From assembly GCA_009823395.1 (NCBI GenBank), contig CM020507.1:2277501-2341500 (forward strand): 64,000 nucleotides of DNA, given 5' to 3'. Source of the stretch: Thamnaconus septentrionalis. Lineage: Eukaryota; Chordata; Actinopteri; Tetraodontiformes; Monacanthidae. The position numbers and the translations under genes are program-made. Shown one piece after another: positions 10,925 to 50,150 of this stretch. The first letter of the stretch is position 1; each line of letters opens with the position of its first letter. The notes below the pieces were generated by a model, which had not been told where the DNA came from, did not search any database, and worked only from the letters and a program-made list of their open reading frames with translations.

Positions 10925-12878
10925 GGCAGGCAGGTAGGCAGACAGACAGGTAGAGACAGACATACAGGCAGACAGGCAGGCAGGCAGACAGGCAGGCAGG
11001 CAGGCAGACAGGCAGGCAGGCAGACAGACAGACAGGCAGGCAGGCAGACAGACAGACAGACAAACAAACAGACAGGCAGGCAGGCAGGCAGGCAGGCAGA
11101 CAGACGAACAGACAGACAGGCAGGCAGACAAGACAAGACAGACAGACAGACACTGACTTCAGAGGCAGCTGGCGTGCAGTAGGAGAGCAGCAGGCAGACA
11201 AGACAAGACAGACAGTTGCCGGTAGGAGAGCAGGCGGGGGATGAAGTCGGAGGATGAAGGAGAGGATCCGCTCGGCTTCCCAGCGCTTGAACCGGACACA
11301 CGGGTGGAAGCTGACGTCGTCCAGCAGCCGAGGATTCTGGGAGACGGAGGCAGAGAGGCTGAATGTGCAGTAGGTATTGCTGCTGTGTCCCACTGTGTCA
11401 CGCGGTCCATTTACCACTGCTACTCGGTACGACACCCTTCATTGGATAGTACAACTACGTGTGCCACCTGTGCATATGACAATAAACCTTTGAACTTTGA
11501 ACTTCAGCCGTCATTAGATCAAAATGGTCACATGCTGCCGACACCTTTTGTGTATTTTCAGGTTCCAAATCACGGCTTGAAGTGAAAGAGATTCTATCTG
11601 TCTTCCTTCCTGATGAACCCAGTCTGGCAGCTCAGTGGCAGGCCAGACAGCGCCTCTATAGGTCATGTGACTTTTCCTTAAAGCGATACACGCACCGCTC
11701 TGTGAGCTGCACGCTTGCACCAACACATCGCTGTTGCAGGTCCCGTCACCGGTCGCTCGAACTCTGACCGCTAATACAAGCGCTGAGATTTTTTCCCCCC
11801 CGCCCACTTCTGACTGCCGCCGCCGGCCACCGCTGGAGGCGGCTCACCGGTAGAGACGCTCACCATAAATGACAGCGTGAGGTCGGGCATCCCCGTCAGC
11901 TTGACGCAGGCGTCGATGACCCCCTGGATCTCCGCTGTGATGGTGGAGCCTGAGCGAGAAGACGGCGTCACGTCAGTCTGTCGGGGAGCGGGAAAAAAAA
12001 AAAAAAAAAAAAGGACTCGGCGCCTTTTACCTGACTTGTCAATGATGGCGTCGATCTCCTCCACCACGTCAAAGTAAGCCTCGTTGTTGGTGTATCGGAC
12101 GCCGGTGCGGCGCCACGGCACCACCGACAGCTGGCCGGTCGGCAGCTGCTCGCCCACGTTGGTGCTGCCTGCGACACACACACACACACACACACACACA
12201 CCCAACGCAATGCATCAATCCACACATACATTTCCCATACCCGCTTCTTCCTGCGCTCAGGGTCACGGGTCGCGCACACACACACACACACACACACCCT
12301 GTGATGGTGTTGACCATGGTGCGCAGGATGGTGGGAGGCTTGATGAGCTCCTTCAGGATGTTGGACTCGGTGGCGAGAGGAAATCCGTTGTCCAGCATTT
12401 CCTCCAGGAGCTCGTAGACCACCACCACATTGTCTTTGATCGCAGCTTCTGTGCACACGCCGAAATAGTCCTGAGAGGCGGAGGAGGAGGAGGAGGAGGA
12501 GGAGGGAGGGAGGGAGAGAGAAGAACAGACAAAACAGAAGGGAAGTCAGAGAAGAAAAAAAAAACACCACGAGAGGCGAAGGCGTCGGTTCCCCCCGCCC
12601 CGAACCTGGAAGGTGTCGACGACTCTGTGCAGGAACTCGATGACAAACAGCGGTGGCACCTCGCTCTGGATGACCGCCACGAAGAAGATGCGGTGCCGCA
12701 GCACGCTGATGAGGTAGTGGTGCGGCGTGGGGATGACCGGCGGCACGTTCTCCGGCTCGGTGGCTCGCTCCTGCGCCTCGAAGAAGTAGTCGCACACGGA
12801 GCGGCTGACCACGCTCTTCCAGTGCTTCTCCAGGAAAATGTCCCCCGAGGCGTTGACCAAGAAGAGGCTGTGGATCAT
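9663..12878 (-). CDS. ap3m2: AP-3 complex subunit mu-2 (gene span, eight coding exons)
   Basis: Encodes the medium (mu) chain of the AP-3 adaptor, which sorts cargo with tyrosine-based signals from endosomes/Golgi to lysosome-related organelles and synaptic vesicles. The N-terminal longin-like sigma-homology region (about residues 1-140) packs in the adaptor core. The C-terminal mu-homology domain (about 165-418) binds cargo. The exons give MIHSLFLVNASGDIFLEKHW at the start and KPFKGIKYMTKAGKFQVRT at the end, both nearly identical to vertebrate AP3M proteins. SRSVCDYFFEAQERAT favours AP3M2 over AP3M1. Total length is about 417 codons, against 418 in human. Reading frames are consistent except in exon 6, which is disrupted by a tetranucleotide array, and at the exon 3-4 junction, which is one base off. 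The ATG lies in the second exon. The non-coding first exon is probably at about 14.4-14.6 kb. kat6a lies immediately upstream on the same strand, as in human 8p11. Confidence 0.95.
10045..10189 (-). CDS. ap3m2: ap3m2 coding exon 8
   Basis: Starts after GTCAG with MLSWDVGKINPQKLPSLKG and ends AISG before donor GTACGG. Phase 0 entry and phase 1 exit match its neighbours. It is part of the mu-homology domain. Confidence 0.95.
10279..10483 (-). CDS. ap3m2: ap3m2 coding exon 7
   Basis: Begins LVAIPVYVKHNITFRE after acceptor CCTCCAG and ends TYTFDPVTK before donor GTACTG. It encodes the middle of the cargo-binding mu-homology domain. Confidence 0.95.
10841..11155. repeat. CAGA/CAGG tetranucleotide array abutting ap3m2 exon 6
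   Basis: About 310 bases of CAGA and CAGG units in mixed order. The motif GGCAGACAAGACAAGACAGA recurs at about 11124-11147 and at about 11190-11213, the second time beside fragments of exon 6, so array sequence is interleaved with the exon end. The long Cys/Leu-rich frames here are repeat translation. Confidence 0.9.
11253..11336 (-). CDS. ap3m2: ap3m2 coding exon 6, 3' part disrupted
   Basis: The acceptor TCTCCCAG is followed by NPRLLDDVSFHPCVRFKRWE and then AERILSFI in frame. The family then expects a PPDGNF-RLLSY segment and a splice donor. Instead the sequence is scrambled: RLLSY-like pieces occur out of frame near 11216-11250 and again near 11180, mixed with array units. No in-frame donor can be placed. 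The boundary given is the end of the intact part. It is probably a local misassembly or a repeat-mediated rearrangement. Confidence 0.75.
11864..11949 (-). CDS. ap3m2: ap3m2 coding exon 5
   Basis: Acceptor CGCTCAG precedes GC TCC ACC. Translation STITAEIQGVIDACVKLTG continues to LSFM before donor GTGAGC. Phases are 1 in and 0 out. Confidence 0.95.
12031..12168 (-). CDS. ap3m2: ap3m2 coding exon 4
   Basis: Translation STNVGEQLPTGQLSVVPWRR runs to EIDAIIDKS before donor GTAAAAG. With the first AG (exon to 12168) it is one base out of frame with exon 3. With the next AG (exon to 12164) the frame is restored and one serine is lost. A poly(A)-rich intron follows. Confidence 0.9.
12298..12470 (-). 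CDS. ap3m2: ap3m2 coding exon 3
   Basis: Acceptor CTCTCAG precedes GAC TAT TTC GGC. Translation passes through IKDNVVVVYELLEEMLDNGF and ends VNTITG. The donor GT is the first dinucleotide of a TG microsatellite (plus 12276-12297), so the donor itself is part of the repeat. Confidence 0.9.
12606..12878 (-). CDS. ap3m2: ap3m2 first coding exon
   Basis: ATG (plus 12876-12878) opens MIHSLFLVNASGDIFLEK, the universal AP-3 mu start. The exon ends RVVDTFQ before donor GTTCGG. The 5' end of the exon is either of two AGs within about 20 bases upstream of the ATG. Confidence 0.95.
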
Positions 12879-13395
12879 CCTGGCGGCAGGCTGAGAGCGA
12901 CAGGGCGAGGCCGAGGCGGCGGGGGTGAGAAAGTGGGAGGGGTTAAACCGTAAACAAAAAAATAACACAAGCGCCGACGGCTGAAAGGTGCGGAGGAGAA
13001 CAACATATTTAGCGCTCTGTTTACAGCCTCCTACTAAAACCCCCCTGGTGAAGGAACCGGCACCCTTTGTGACATCACAAAGGCCTGAAACCAGGACTTT
13101 GTTTCAGCACGCACTCTCTGAGAGTAGGCCAAGCAGAAGAAGTAACGGATGAATCTTCTCTGTTGTTCACTGACAGGAGAGGCAATGCGTGTTGGGGAGG
13201 AAACAATTCTGCACAATATTGGAATTCTTAGCACGCAAAAATACAAAATACAAAGATGATAGACAGGGTCTGAATAAATAAAGTTTCTCCTCAATCTAAA
13301 TAACCAGCAGATTCCAAGAGAGGACTTCCTAAATCTAGGTCTTTTCTCAGTGAAATTTGGACTGCAGGGCCTGAAATGAGATATAATGGCAAAGG

Positions 13396-13398
<3 letters not shown>

Positions 13399-13474
<76 letters not shown>
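13399..13474. repeat. (CA)n microsatellite in ap3m2 intron 1
   Basis: About 38 CA units. A TTTC tetranucleotide run lies near 13905-13929 in the same intron. Confidence 0.95.
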
Positions 13475-13477
<3 letters not shown>

Positions 13478-14418
13478 GACACACACACTCCTCCCACGTG
13501 ACTCCCTCCTCCCATGACTCTGAGGCTTCCACTGGGATTAAGCTTCAGATCATGTGGGCCAACACGGAGCACCACTGTCATTGTTACTGGCTTCACAGTC
13601 GTTTGCACGCCACCACACTGAGAAACAACACACAGCATCTGGAAGCAAAGGATTGTGGGTTGTTTTGTTTTTTAATACAAGGCAACGCCATGACTTTAGT
13701 GCAACTAGTAACAACCAGCAGTATTCATTTATTGATTTTAAGGTACGATAATGTATTTAGGTGAGACGCACGTTATTCTATGGTCATAAACTTCACGAAA
13801 TAATTTAGCCTCTGATGGATGATTTAATTAAATATGCTACATTACTTAAACAAACAAAAACGTTTGAGGAAAAAAATGACTTTTGCGATTTCGAACTGCG
13901 GTTTTCTTTCTTTCTTTCTTTCTTTCTTTTGCCTACCTCGCAAAAAAACACCCACATAAACCAGAAGTATCAGCTATTTTAACACAAACACTCACGGCCG
14001 CGCGCGCCTGGTCTGTTAGCTAGCATCAATTTACTGAAATATGACACCGGATTATGAATTAAACAGGCGGCGGTGCGATCGATTTAAGAGCGGAGGACAG
14101 CAGGTGTTAACCACACCGCCACTAAAGTAGGACCAGGCTCAAACAATGAATTATAAAAAAATAAAAAATAAAAACAACAACATACATCTCTATACAAACA
14201 CAACGACGCTGGCTGTATGTTTTTTTGCGGTCCCGGGCCTCCATTCCATCTCTGGGTAAGATGCTAAGCTACATCCGTCCCTCCTCCTCCTGCCTCCCGC
14301 AGTCTCATGACAGCAGCAGCCCCCCCGCCCCTCCCTGGCCGGTGCACGGGACGAAGACGTAGAAAATAAAAGAAACGACACGCACAAAAAAACGTTAGTC
14401 TCTTCAGTACTCACTCAC

Positions 14419-14700
14419 CGTGCTCACTTTAAGGACGTGGTGAACTCGCCTCGTTACCCCTTTTCTCCTCGCTGAAGGATTACGGAGCTCGTCGTCGCCG
14501 CTTCCCGTTAGGCGGAGAGGAGATCCGGATGATGCGAGGAAGCGAGGAGCGGCGGAGAGGCGGAGAGCCAATCGGAAACGAGGAAGGGGCTTCAAGTCCC
14601 GCCCTCAGAGCGGCGCGCTCCTGCTCGTGACTCGGCCGCGATTGGACCGCTGACGAGGAAAACTGCGGTAAGCACCGGAAACGACGCTCGCTGATTGGTC
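14419..14700 (-). promoter_or_regulatory. ap3m2: putative ap3m2 promoter and non-coding first exon
   Basis: A GC- and CpG-rich block with a strong minus-strand donor, GTGAGTGAGT, at plus 14409-14418. AP3M genes start with a non-coding or nearly non-coding first exon upstream of the ATG exon, so this is the likely first exon. The transcription start cannot be fixed. A GATTGG (inverted CCAAT) box lies near 14640 and another CCAAT-like site near 14698-14704. Confidence 0.5.
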
Positions 14701-15739
14701 CAATGTCGCCGGGCTGACATTTTGTTTTCAGTATCAGATTTCATCTTGTGACCGACGGACCGTCCGCTGAGGGAGGAAGAAGGCACAATGATGGCACTTT
14801 CGGATGGTTTTAAACATGTTGAAATCCCCGAAATGTTCAGGGTCGAAACGTATCTTTCGTTTCATTTCGACGGTGCTTTTAACATGTTTCAGGCGCAGTT
14901 CTATAACAGATTCAGTAAATGCTAGGTGCATTGAATTTTTTAACTTCTTCTTTTTTTTCTTTTTTTAAAACTTACAACACTTACAAGCCGTAGCATCAAA
15001 ATGTCACGCAACAGGTTCTGCAACTCTGGATGTGAACTAACCAACGGTACACCGTTGTGAGATTACGTCTGTCACACCCACAAGATAAACTCTCTTCACG
15101 CAGTGTGTGATCATGAGCAACTTCATACTGCGCGACGCAGCTTTACGCAGGACCTGTGCGAGAAATTCACTCATCAATAATCGATGCATTTTGACTGAAG
15201 AGATACTTTCCAATAGTGACAGCTAGAGGCCACCATAGACCAGACAGTCCAACATGCAGTCCCTGACGTTTACTTTGGTGTAAACGCAATAAATAAATGA
15301 ATGAATGAATAATAAGTTAAATATTCAGGCTATGAAACAACAAGAAAAACAAAAAAACAACGTCGCTATAAAGACACATTTCAAGGGTTATCATGAAATG
15401 CCAAAGTGATACATTCACCAGCATAACAGAATAGAAAGTATATGCAGCATGTATATAAACTACATTGTACAAAACAACTGTTGATTTGAAGAGGCGGCTA
15501 TGTCTCACGCATTACCTTTCTGTAGCTAATGTGGAATCATATCCCTAGAATGAGGTCTATACAGGCTAAAAATAACCTCAAATTGTAGGCCCACTGGATA
15601 CGACCACATTTTACAGCCTTTAACTATTAATTTTAGGTTCCGTTGAGAACCTGCCTGTTCATCTGTAATCAGAGTGCATTAGAGAGAAAATGTTCAAAAT
15701 GACCCGCAAAGCATAAAAACAAAGCAATTCAAAATACAA
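14701..15739. other. intergenic, ap3m2 to kat6a
   Basis: AT-rich sequence without recognisable exons, terminal repeats or long microsatellites. Confidence 0.5.
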
Positions 15740-17158
15740 AATACTCAGTTTATTTAAGATCTATTTTGGGAAATGTACATGATAATCAGAATTAAAGCAT
15801 CTGGAAGCGGTGGGTCGGGACGACGCTGCCGGCTCACAGTAACGTTTAAAGAGCTGAAAACACAACTGGCTCAACATAATTTATTTTCATTTTATGTTAA
15901 AATGTACAGAGTTCTTTGAAAGTACTTGCTAAGAAAGAAAGAAAAAAAAAAAAACAAAACAGAAGAAATGGAAATACATACATGGACAGAGTGGAGAGCC
16001 GAGGCCGCTGCACCAACCTGTCGCCGTGCGCAGCCGTCACGCCTCCCTTTAGTTTGCGTTCTCTCTTAGTATACAACGCAACATGTACAATTACAAAGGA
16101 TACAAAAAGGGAAGCGATATAAACAGACAGAAATATACTGAGCTCCTTTATACATGCCTCTCAAATGTCAGGAAGTCTTCCTACACACACACACACGCAC
16201 GCACACACGCTCTCTCACAAGTAAAAAAAAAACAACAACCCAAAACAAAAGTAAAGAATGCAGTGACCTTTAGATATTTGTAGTCCTTTTTGTTTAAAAT
16301 AGCATTATTATACTACACAAAGATAGAAAAACTCTAGAGATGAGATGGAATGGAGAGGTTAAAGGCATCTTAACGTCACTAAAAGTGAGTTGTTGTTTTT
16401 TTTTAAATTTTGAATTTCTTAGTAATCGTTACCCAAGAGGCGAGCTAGAAAATGTTGTTTTTTTTTCTTTTTTTTCCTTTTAATCTTTTTTAAATCCTGA
16501 AACAAAAGTGAAAAAAATGACAGTACCAATATCAATGTCAGAGTTTCCTTTTTATATTATAGAAAAACAGTTTCTCTACAATAGGATTTCTTTTTCTAAA
16601 GTCAAAAAGAGTCAGCTCGTGTCATAAAAGAAAGCTGCCCGGTCTGATAAAATTCAGAAAAAGAAAAGAAAATAATAATAATAATAATCATCATCAATAT
16701 ACGTACAGGACAGAACAATACACACGGGTGAAGTATGCAGTGTTGCGTCTGTAAGAAAAAACAAAAATGAAAACTCATCATTTTGACTTGGAATACTGGG
16801 GCAGGGGGCGGAGCCTGTAGCCAAGGTCGCCCGCTAGTTTTTCTAGTCAATGGGAGTGCAGAGCTTTTCCAGAGACAGAAATAATACAAAAATAAAGGGC
16901 ACAATTAACACCGTCTGAGAGCAGACTCGTGGAGCTGGCCGAGTGGCTAACACTTGCAGGGGGAAAGCCAGCCGTCAGAAGGAAGCGGCTCCGCCGGAAG
17001 CTTCCGCCGTTTGATCTGCCGTTCCCTAAACTGCTAAAACAAGTCAATAATAATCATAATAAAAAAAGGGGCTGACATAGTTCACCGTCTGCCAGTGGAG
17101 TGTAGAACGTCTGGGCAAGCCGCTCACAAGAGCCAGCTCGCCTGTGCCTGCGTGTGTG

Positions 17159-17190
<32 letters not shown>

Positions 17191-18313
17191 CGTCGCGTGT
17201 TCTCGTGTGTGCTGGACGTTGGGAAGTACCAGAATATTTACATCTAAACCTTTTTTTTTTTTTTTTTTTTTAATTTTTATTTTAATAGTGGTGGCTGCAA
17301 AATAATGCTTACCAATCTGAAGTCATGGACATTTAGTGAGACGACTAACGAGCTCCGTCTCGCCTGTGGCGGCGCCGCCTGTTTTCTGTTCAACTATTTA
17401 GAAAAAAACACCTGGAAACAGCGTCGGCTCCTCGGCCGGTCCCGCAGGGCCACAGGACCGCAGGGCTTCACCGTTTCAGAATGCCACATATACATATATA
17501 TATATACATATATATGTGTGTGTGTGTGTGTGTATAAAGACCAAAGCATATAAGAGGTCGGACTGCACGCGAGTATTCTATAAAACAATCAACGAAACAG
17601 AAAAAAAAAAAAAAACAAAAAAAACCCAACAAAAATAGTTTTCAATATTATGTTTAACAAAACCGAGACTCCGCCGACAACGTTGAATCACCGCTTTGCC
17701 TCGTGTCCCCGCAGTAAGGCTTCCCGCACGGATGAGAAGATTGTGTGCATGGTTGAATATATTCAGTTTGACCACGGTCGCCTCTTTTTATTCCTCTTTT
17801 GTTTTGTACGTGTCCCCTCCCGCTACCCTGGTTTTTCATTCACAGTCAGACAGGAAGTGAAGCTCCTGCGTCGCCTTTTCTCCGCCGCCGGCGTCCCGAC
17901 GCCCGACGGGCCGTCTCGGTCAGCGTCCGCCCGCCCGCCCGCCCGCCCGCCCGCCCGCCCGGTGGCTGGCTCGGTGCGGCTAAGAGGTCCATGTACACGC
18001 CCTCCTCCTCCGACACCCCGGACCAGGCCGGGGTTCAAAGTGGCTCGCTGCCGCAGCGCCGCCAGCTGGGAGTGCAGGGGAACGACAAGCCCCAGTCAGA
18101 AAGGAAAAAAAAAAAAGTCAACCTAGGTGAAAAAAAAAACTAAAAAAAAAAAAAAAAAAATGAAAGGAGGGGACGAGGGTGTACCCAAAGACCCTCTCTG
18201 ACTCCGCCCACCTCCTCTCCGCTCGTGCCCGCCGCGATGAGGGCGAAAACAGGAGCGACGCGTCGGGCTTTTCAATCGCGAGAGTTCAGCCAAGCTGCCG
18301 CGTTCTCCGCCGC
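15740..18313 (-). other. kat6a: probable kat6a 3' untranslated region
   Basis: It follows the kat6a stop directly on the minus strand and has the AT-rich, homopolymer-rich texture of a fish 3' UTR. AATAAA signals in the minus sense lie near 17787-17792, 17276-17281 and 15749-15754; the last would give a 2.6 kb UTR. It contains a TG array (about 17153-17190) and a CCCG array (about 17930-17960). No transcript evidence, so the end is inferred. Confidence 0.4.
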
Positions 18314-46921
<28,608 letters not shown>

Positions 46922-47924
46922 GGCTGTGGTCGGAGCAGGTGCAGCGGCCCTGAGGCCTTACTGCAATGACCACACACGCGCTCGCACGGGGAAAACAAAA
47001 GAATGGAGATCAGTTAGCCAAGGAAACACCTGGCCTGCGCCGGAGCGCCGCCGCCGCCTCCTCGTCTACGCCCTCTGCCCGCTGACTATCCCTTGTCCTG
47101 GGGTCGTACAGAGAGTCCCTCTGAAGCCGAGTGTGAGCAGCACGGTAAAGAGCAGCTGACCATAGCACAAACCCCTTGAGATGACCCTTCAGCTGGTAAG
47201 ATGCAGTCTACCCACCACCCGCTCCCAGCCAGGTGAAGGTCCCTGGCGTGAAGCAGGGTGGAGCAGAGACCGTAGCAGGTGTATCGGCGACGGGTACGAG
47301 GTGCTGTAGAACCACCGGCAGGGGCAAAAGGGGCTTTTCTCAAAAACAGTGTATTTCCCCTCCTCCACGTGTATGAGTTGATGCAGGTCTCCAGTCAGTT
47401 AGTCAGTGTGGAACTAAACAATTATCAACGTTGTAGAAAGTGGGCACAGTCTCCAGCATGGGAAAGTAGTGTTTACATCACTGACGGGAGGTCAACAGAA
47501 CTCGCGGTTCTGTGTTGTGTAGAATTCCACAAGGTGTTTCCTCTTCTTTACTTCTCTCTCTTACTGTCTCTCTTTCTTTCACTCTTTCAGCTGTCAGGCC
47601 TTCTCGACACCTCAGGACAGAACCAATGTCGTTCCCCAGGAGAACAGCCGGGACAGTCGCCTCGCTGCCTTACTGGACTCTGTTGGCCGAGGAACCCTAA
47701 GGGAAAGGACGAGAACACCGAGTCAGGAGCTGCGGGAACAATTCATACAACATGAAGGAAAAAAAAGCACAACAACAAAGTGGCGGTAAAAAGGAAAATG
47801 TATGACGTAGATAAGGGGTCACCATCTTTTTGAACCCAGGAGCTACTTTGTGAGTTCTGAGTCATGTGAAGGGCAATCAGTTTGCTACACTCGACTGAAG
47901 TAACAAACTTTCTCAGTTACTACA

Positions 47925-48040
47925 TTCGACTGGTGGCGCAGTGGTTAGCGCTGCCGCCTCACACAAACTTTCTCAGTTAGTTTGCATGTTATTCTCCGGC
48001 TTCCTCCCACAGTTCAAAAACATGCATGTGAGGTCAATGA
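47925..48040 (+). mobile_element. tRNA-headed SINE-like fragment
   Basis: TGGTGGCGCAGTGGTTAGCG and CTGCCGCCTCACA, then TAGTTTGCATGTTATTCTCC and GGCTTCCTCCCACAGTTCAA, AACATGCATGTGAGG. This is the order of a very common teleost short repeat. The middle part is deleted. Confidence 0.6.
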
Positions 48041-48499
48041 TACTGATCTATGCAAGGACACTGATCACGTTAATGAGTCTTCAATAATCATCAACAATGA
48101 CCAAGAACACTAAAACTTCGTCAAACAGCAATGGTTTACCACACCGTGTCCTGGCACAGATAAACAAAACTATCACGTGGCTTCATGGTTAACAACAAGC
48201 CTGAATATGAAAAAGTGAAATGAGCTGTGATTGTAATCAAGCTTGCTGCTCTGACAAGACTTCACTGACGGAAACGGTGATGGCTCGCCACAAAAAAAGC
48301 ACAACGAGTTCCATTGACAAAAACAACATACAGACTCTCGCAACACATCGGTTGAGCATTAAGGTGTAAACACAAACAGAAGAGGTCCACTAGCACGCTG
48401 ACCACGGGGCTGAGAGGGGGGGTTGCTAACGTAAACACCATGCAGTCAAAACACAGACTGATAGCAAACATTAGCCAGCGGGGCTAGGTCGAAAAAGAG

Positions 48500-49700
48500 C
48501 AATCACGGCGAACCAAATCAGTGTCCGAGCAGTTGAACCAGTCTAGAGCGGGACCGGTTCCGACCTATTCATCTCAACCCAGAGAGCCGGGGATGGAAAA
48601 CCAGGCTTCCCGCTAACAGCTGTTGTTTAGCGAGCTAACGCTGGTGGCTAGCTGACGAGCTAACGTTACGACCGTGTCACTAACGTTGCCCGCTAACACG
48701 GAACGTAAACAGCAGCAAACGGGGGCGAGACTCGCTGCTAAAGGCTACATAAAGCCAACATTTCCCCCCACCGGAACGACGTTTCAGTGAAGAGATGGCG
48801 GGGAAATAGCTCACAGCACAATAACACGGCGATGTGAATGTGATTTTGACAATAACGTGAGAGCGGGGCCTTGTTTAAAAAAAACAAAAAAAAACCCACC
48901 AAAAATCGGCACAATGCGAGTGGCAGACGGCCATCTCAGCTAGCAGGCTTCGTACGGAGAATACGGGGCAGCAGAGCGGTGGCTGGTGCGGCACTCACTG
49001 CACACCGCGCGGCCTTCCCGCCTCAGACGACGTCGGTGGCGGCGGTAGCGAGAGGAGCCTTCGCCCGCTCCACCTTGGTTAAGGCGCCCTCCCACGTAGC
49101 GCAAGAGCCTGCGGTGCGGCGAAGACAAGGCCGCTGGAGCGGAGCAGGCTAGGCCTCGGCTCCGACCCTCCTCCTCCTCCTCCTACTCTTTCGCTATCCC
49201 CCCGCACCCACCCACCTCCGCGGTCACCATCTCCTCCGTTGCCCCGCTCTCCCTCGCTGCCTCTCGCGGTTCTCCTCACCCCCACCCCCTTACTCCCCCC
49301 CTCCCCCGAAAGCCCGAGCTGGTGCTGCCGCTGCCGGGAAGCTCGGGGGTAAAATACAAAAAAGGAGTTTAAAAAAAAAAAACCCGAGCGCCAACCGAGA
49401 GCCAGGCCGCCGTCCCTCGCCGCGCCCGACTTCCGCCGCTACTCACCGGGATTTCGTGTCGAGGTGGCGACGGTGGGGCGCCGGAACCGTGCAGAACGGA
49501 GACAACAACAAGGCTGAAAATGCAGCCGCGGACCAGGGGCTCCAGAGCCGACGCCATCTTTGAGCGAAACAGGAGCACGGCTGGTGGGGGAGGGGGGAAC
49601 ACTGAACCGTCAGGCAAGGACCAAGGGACCGTCTGCGTGGTGCGGGGCCAACATCCAGGGGAAGAAAAATCCACCGCAAGGCGCGCAGGGGCGGCGGCGC
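48500..49700 (-). promoter_or_regulatory. kat6a: kat6a CpG-rich promoter and 5' leader region
   Basis: CpG-dense block upstream of the first coding exon on the minus strand, with GC boxes and a strong donor GTGAGT at plus 49441-49446. No TATA box was seen, as expected for a housekeeping-type promoter. Start sites cannot be fixed from sequence. Confidence 0.5.
49447..49557 (-). CDS. 37-codon ORF with signal-peptide-like sequence in the kat6a leader
   Basis: AAGATGGCGTC (a YY1-type start element) opens MASALEPLVRGCIFSLVVVS, then VLHGSGAPP and HEIP, ending exactly at a GTGAGT donor. It looks like a signal peptide (basic residue, hydrophobic core, small residues). If spliced to 46960 the next codon is TAA; if spliced to the AG next to the kat6a ATG the frame reads two codons and stops at a TGA overlapping the kat6a start. 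So either an upstream ORF of kat6a or the first exon of an unrecognised secreted or membrane protein. No further exon was found. Confidence 0.35.
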
Positions 49701-49716
49701 TGTTGCTATGAGAGAG

Positions 49717-49719
<3 letters not shown>

Positions 49720-49754
<35 letters not shown>

Positions 49755-49802
49755 CGCATGAAATGGAAGAAAGGGACAGATGGTGGTGCTAGTGCTGGAG
49801 GT

Positions 49803-49834
<32 letters not shown>
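49720..49834. repeat. two (TG)n arrays
   Basis: TG runs at about 49720-49753 and 49804-49834 separated by unique sequence. Confidence 0.9.
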
Positions 49835-49838
<4 letters not shown>

Positions 49839-50098
49839 GGGGTGGAGGGGTGTAGGAAAAGAGAGGGTGTAAGTGTTCTATTCTCCGCTGTGCCACAGCT
49901 ACACAGAGGGAGGCTTTAAGGGAGCGTCTGCATTTTGTCCAGCGGTTGTAAAAAAGAAAAAGAAAAAAGAAAAAAAAAGGAGAGAAGAAGAAAAAGGCTA
50001 AAGCCAATGAACGTGCTCGAACGTTAGAGGGTATTTAAAGATCAAAGTGAGACACAACCCTCCACACTGCAGTGTTTTACAGCAGCTGGCTGCCCTGC

Positions 50099-50103
<5 letters not shown>

Positions 50104-50148
<45 letters not shown>
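50104..50148. repeat. (GA)n microsatellite
   Basis: About 22 GA units, no interruption. Confidence 0.9.

Positions 50149-50150
<2 letters not shown>

Noticed and set aside
10718..11301. Cys/Leu-rich or Arg/Gln-rich proteins at the CAGA array
   Set aside because: Translation of a tetranucleotide repeat in several frames. Only NPRLLDDVSF...ILSFI is genuine.
9663..12878. ap3m1 instead of ap3m2
   Set aside because: SRSVCDYFFEAQERAT and PENVPPVIPTPHHYL match AP3M2 better than AP3M1, and kat6a is adjacent.
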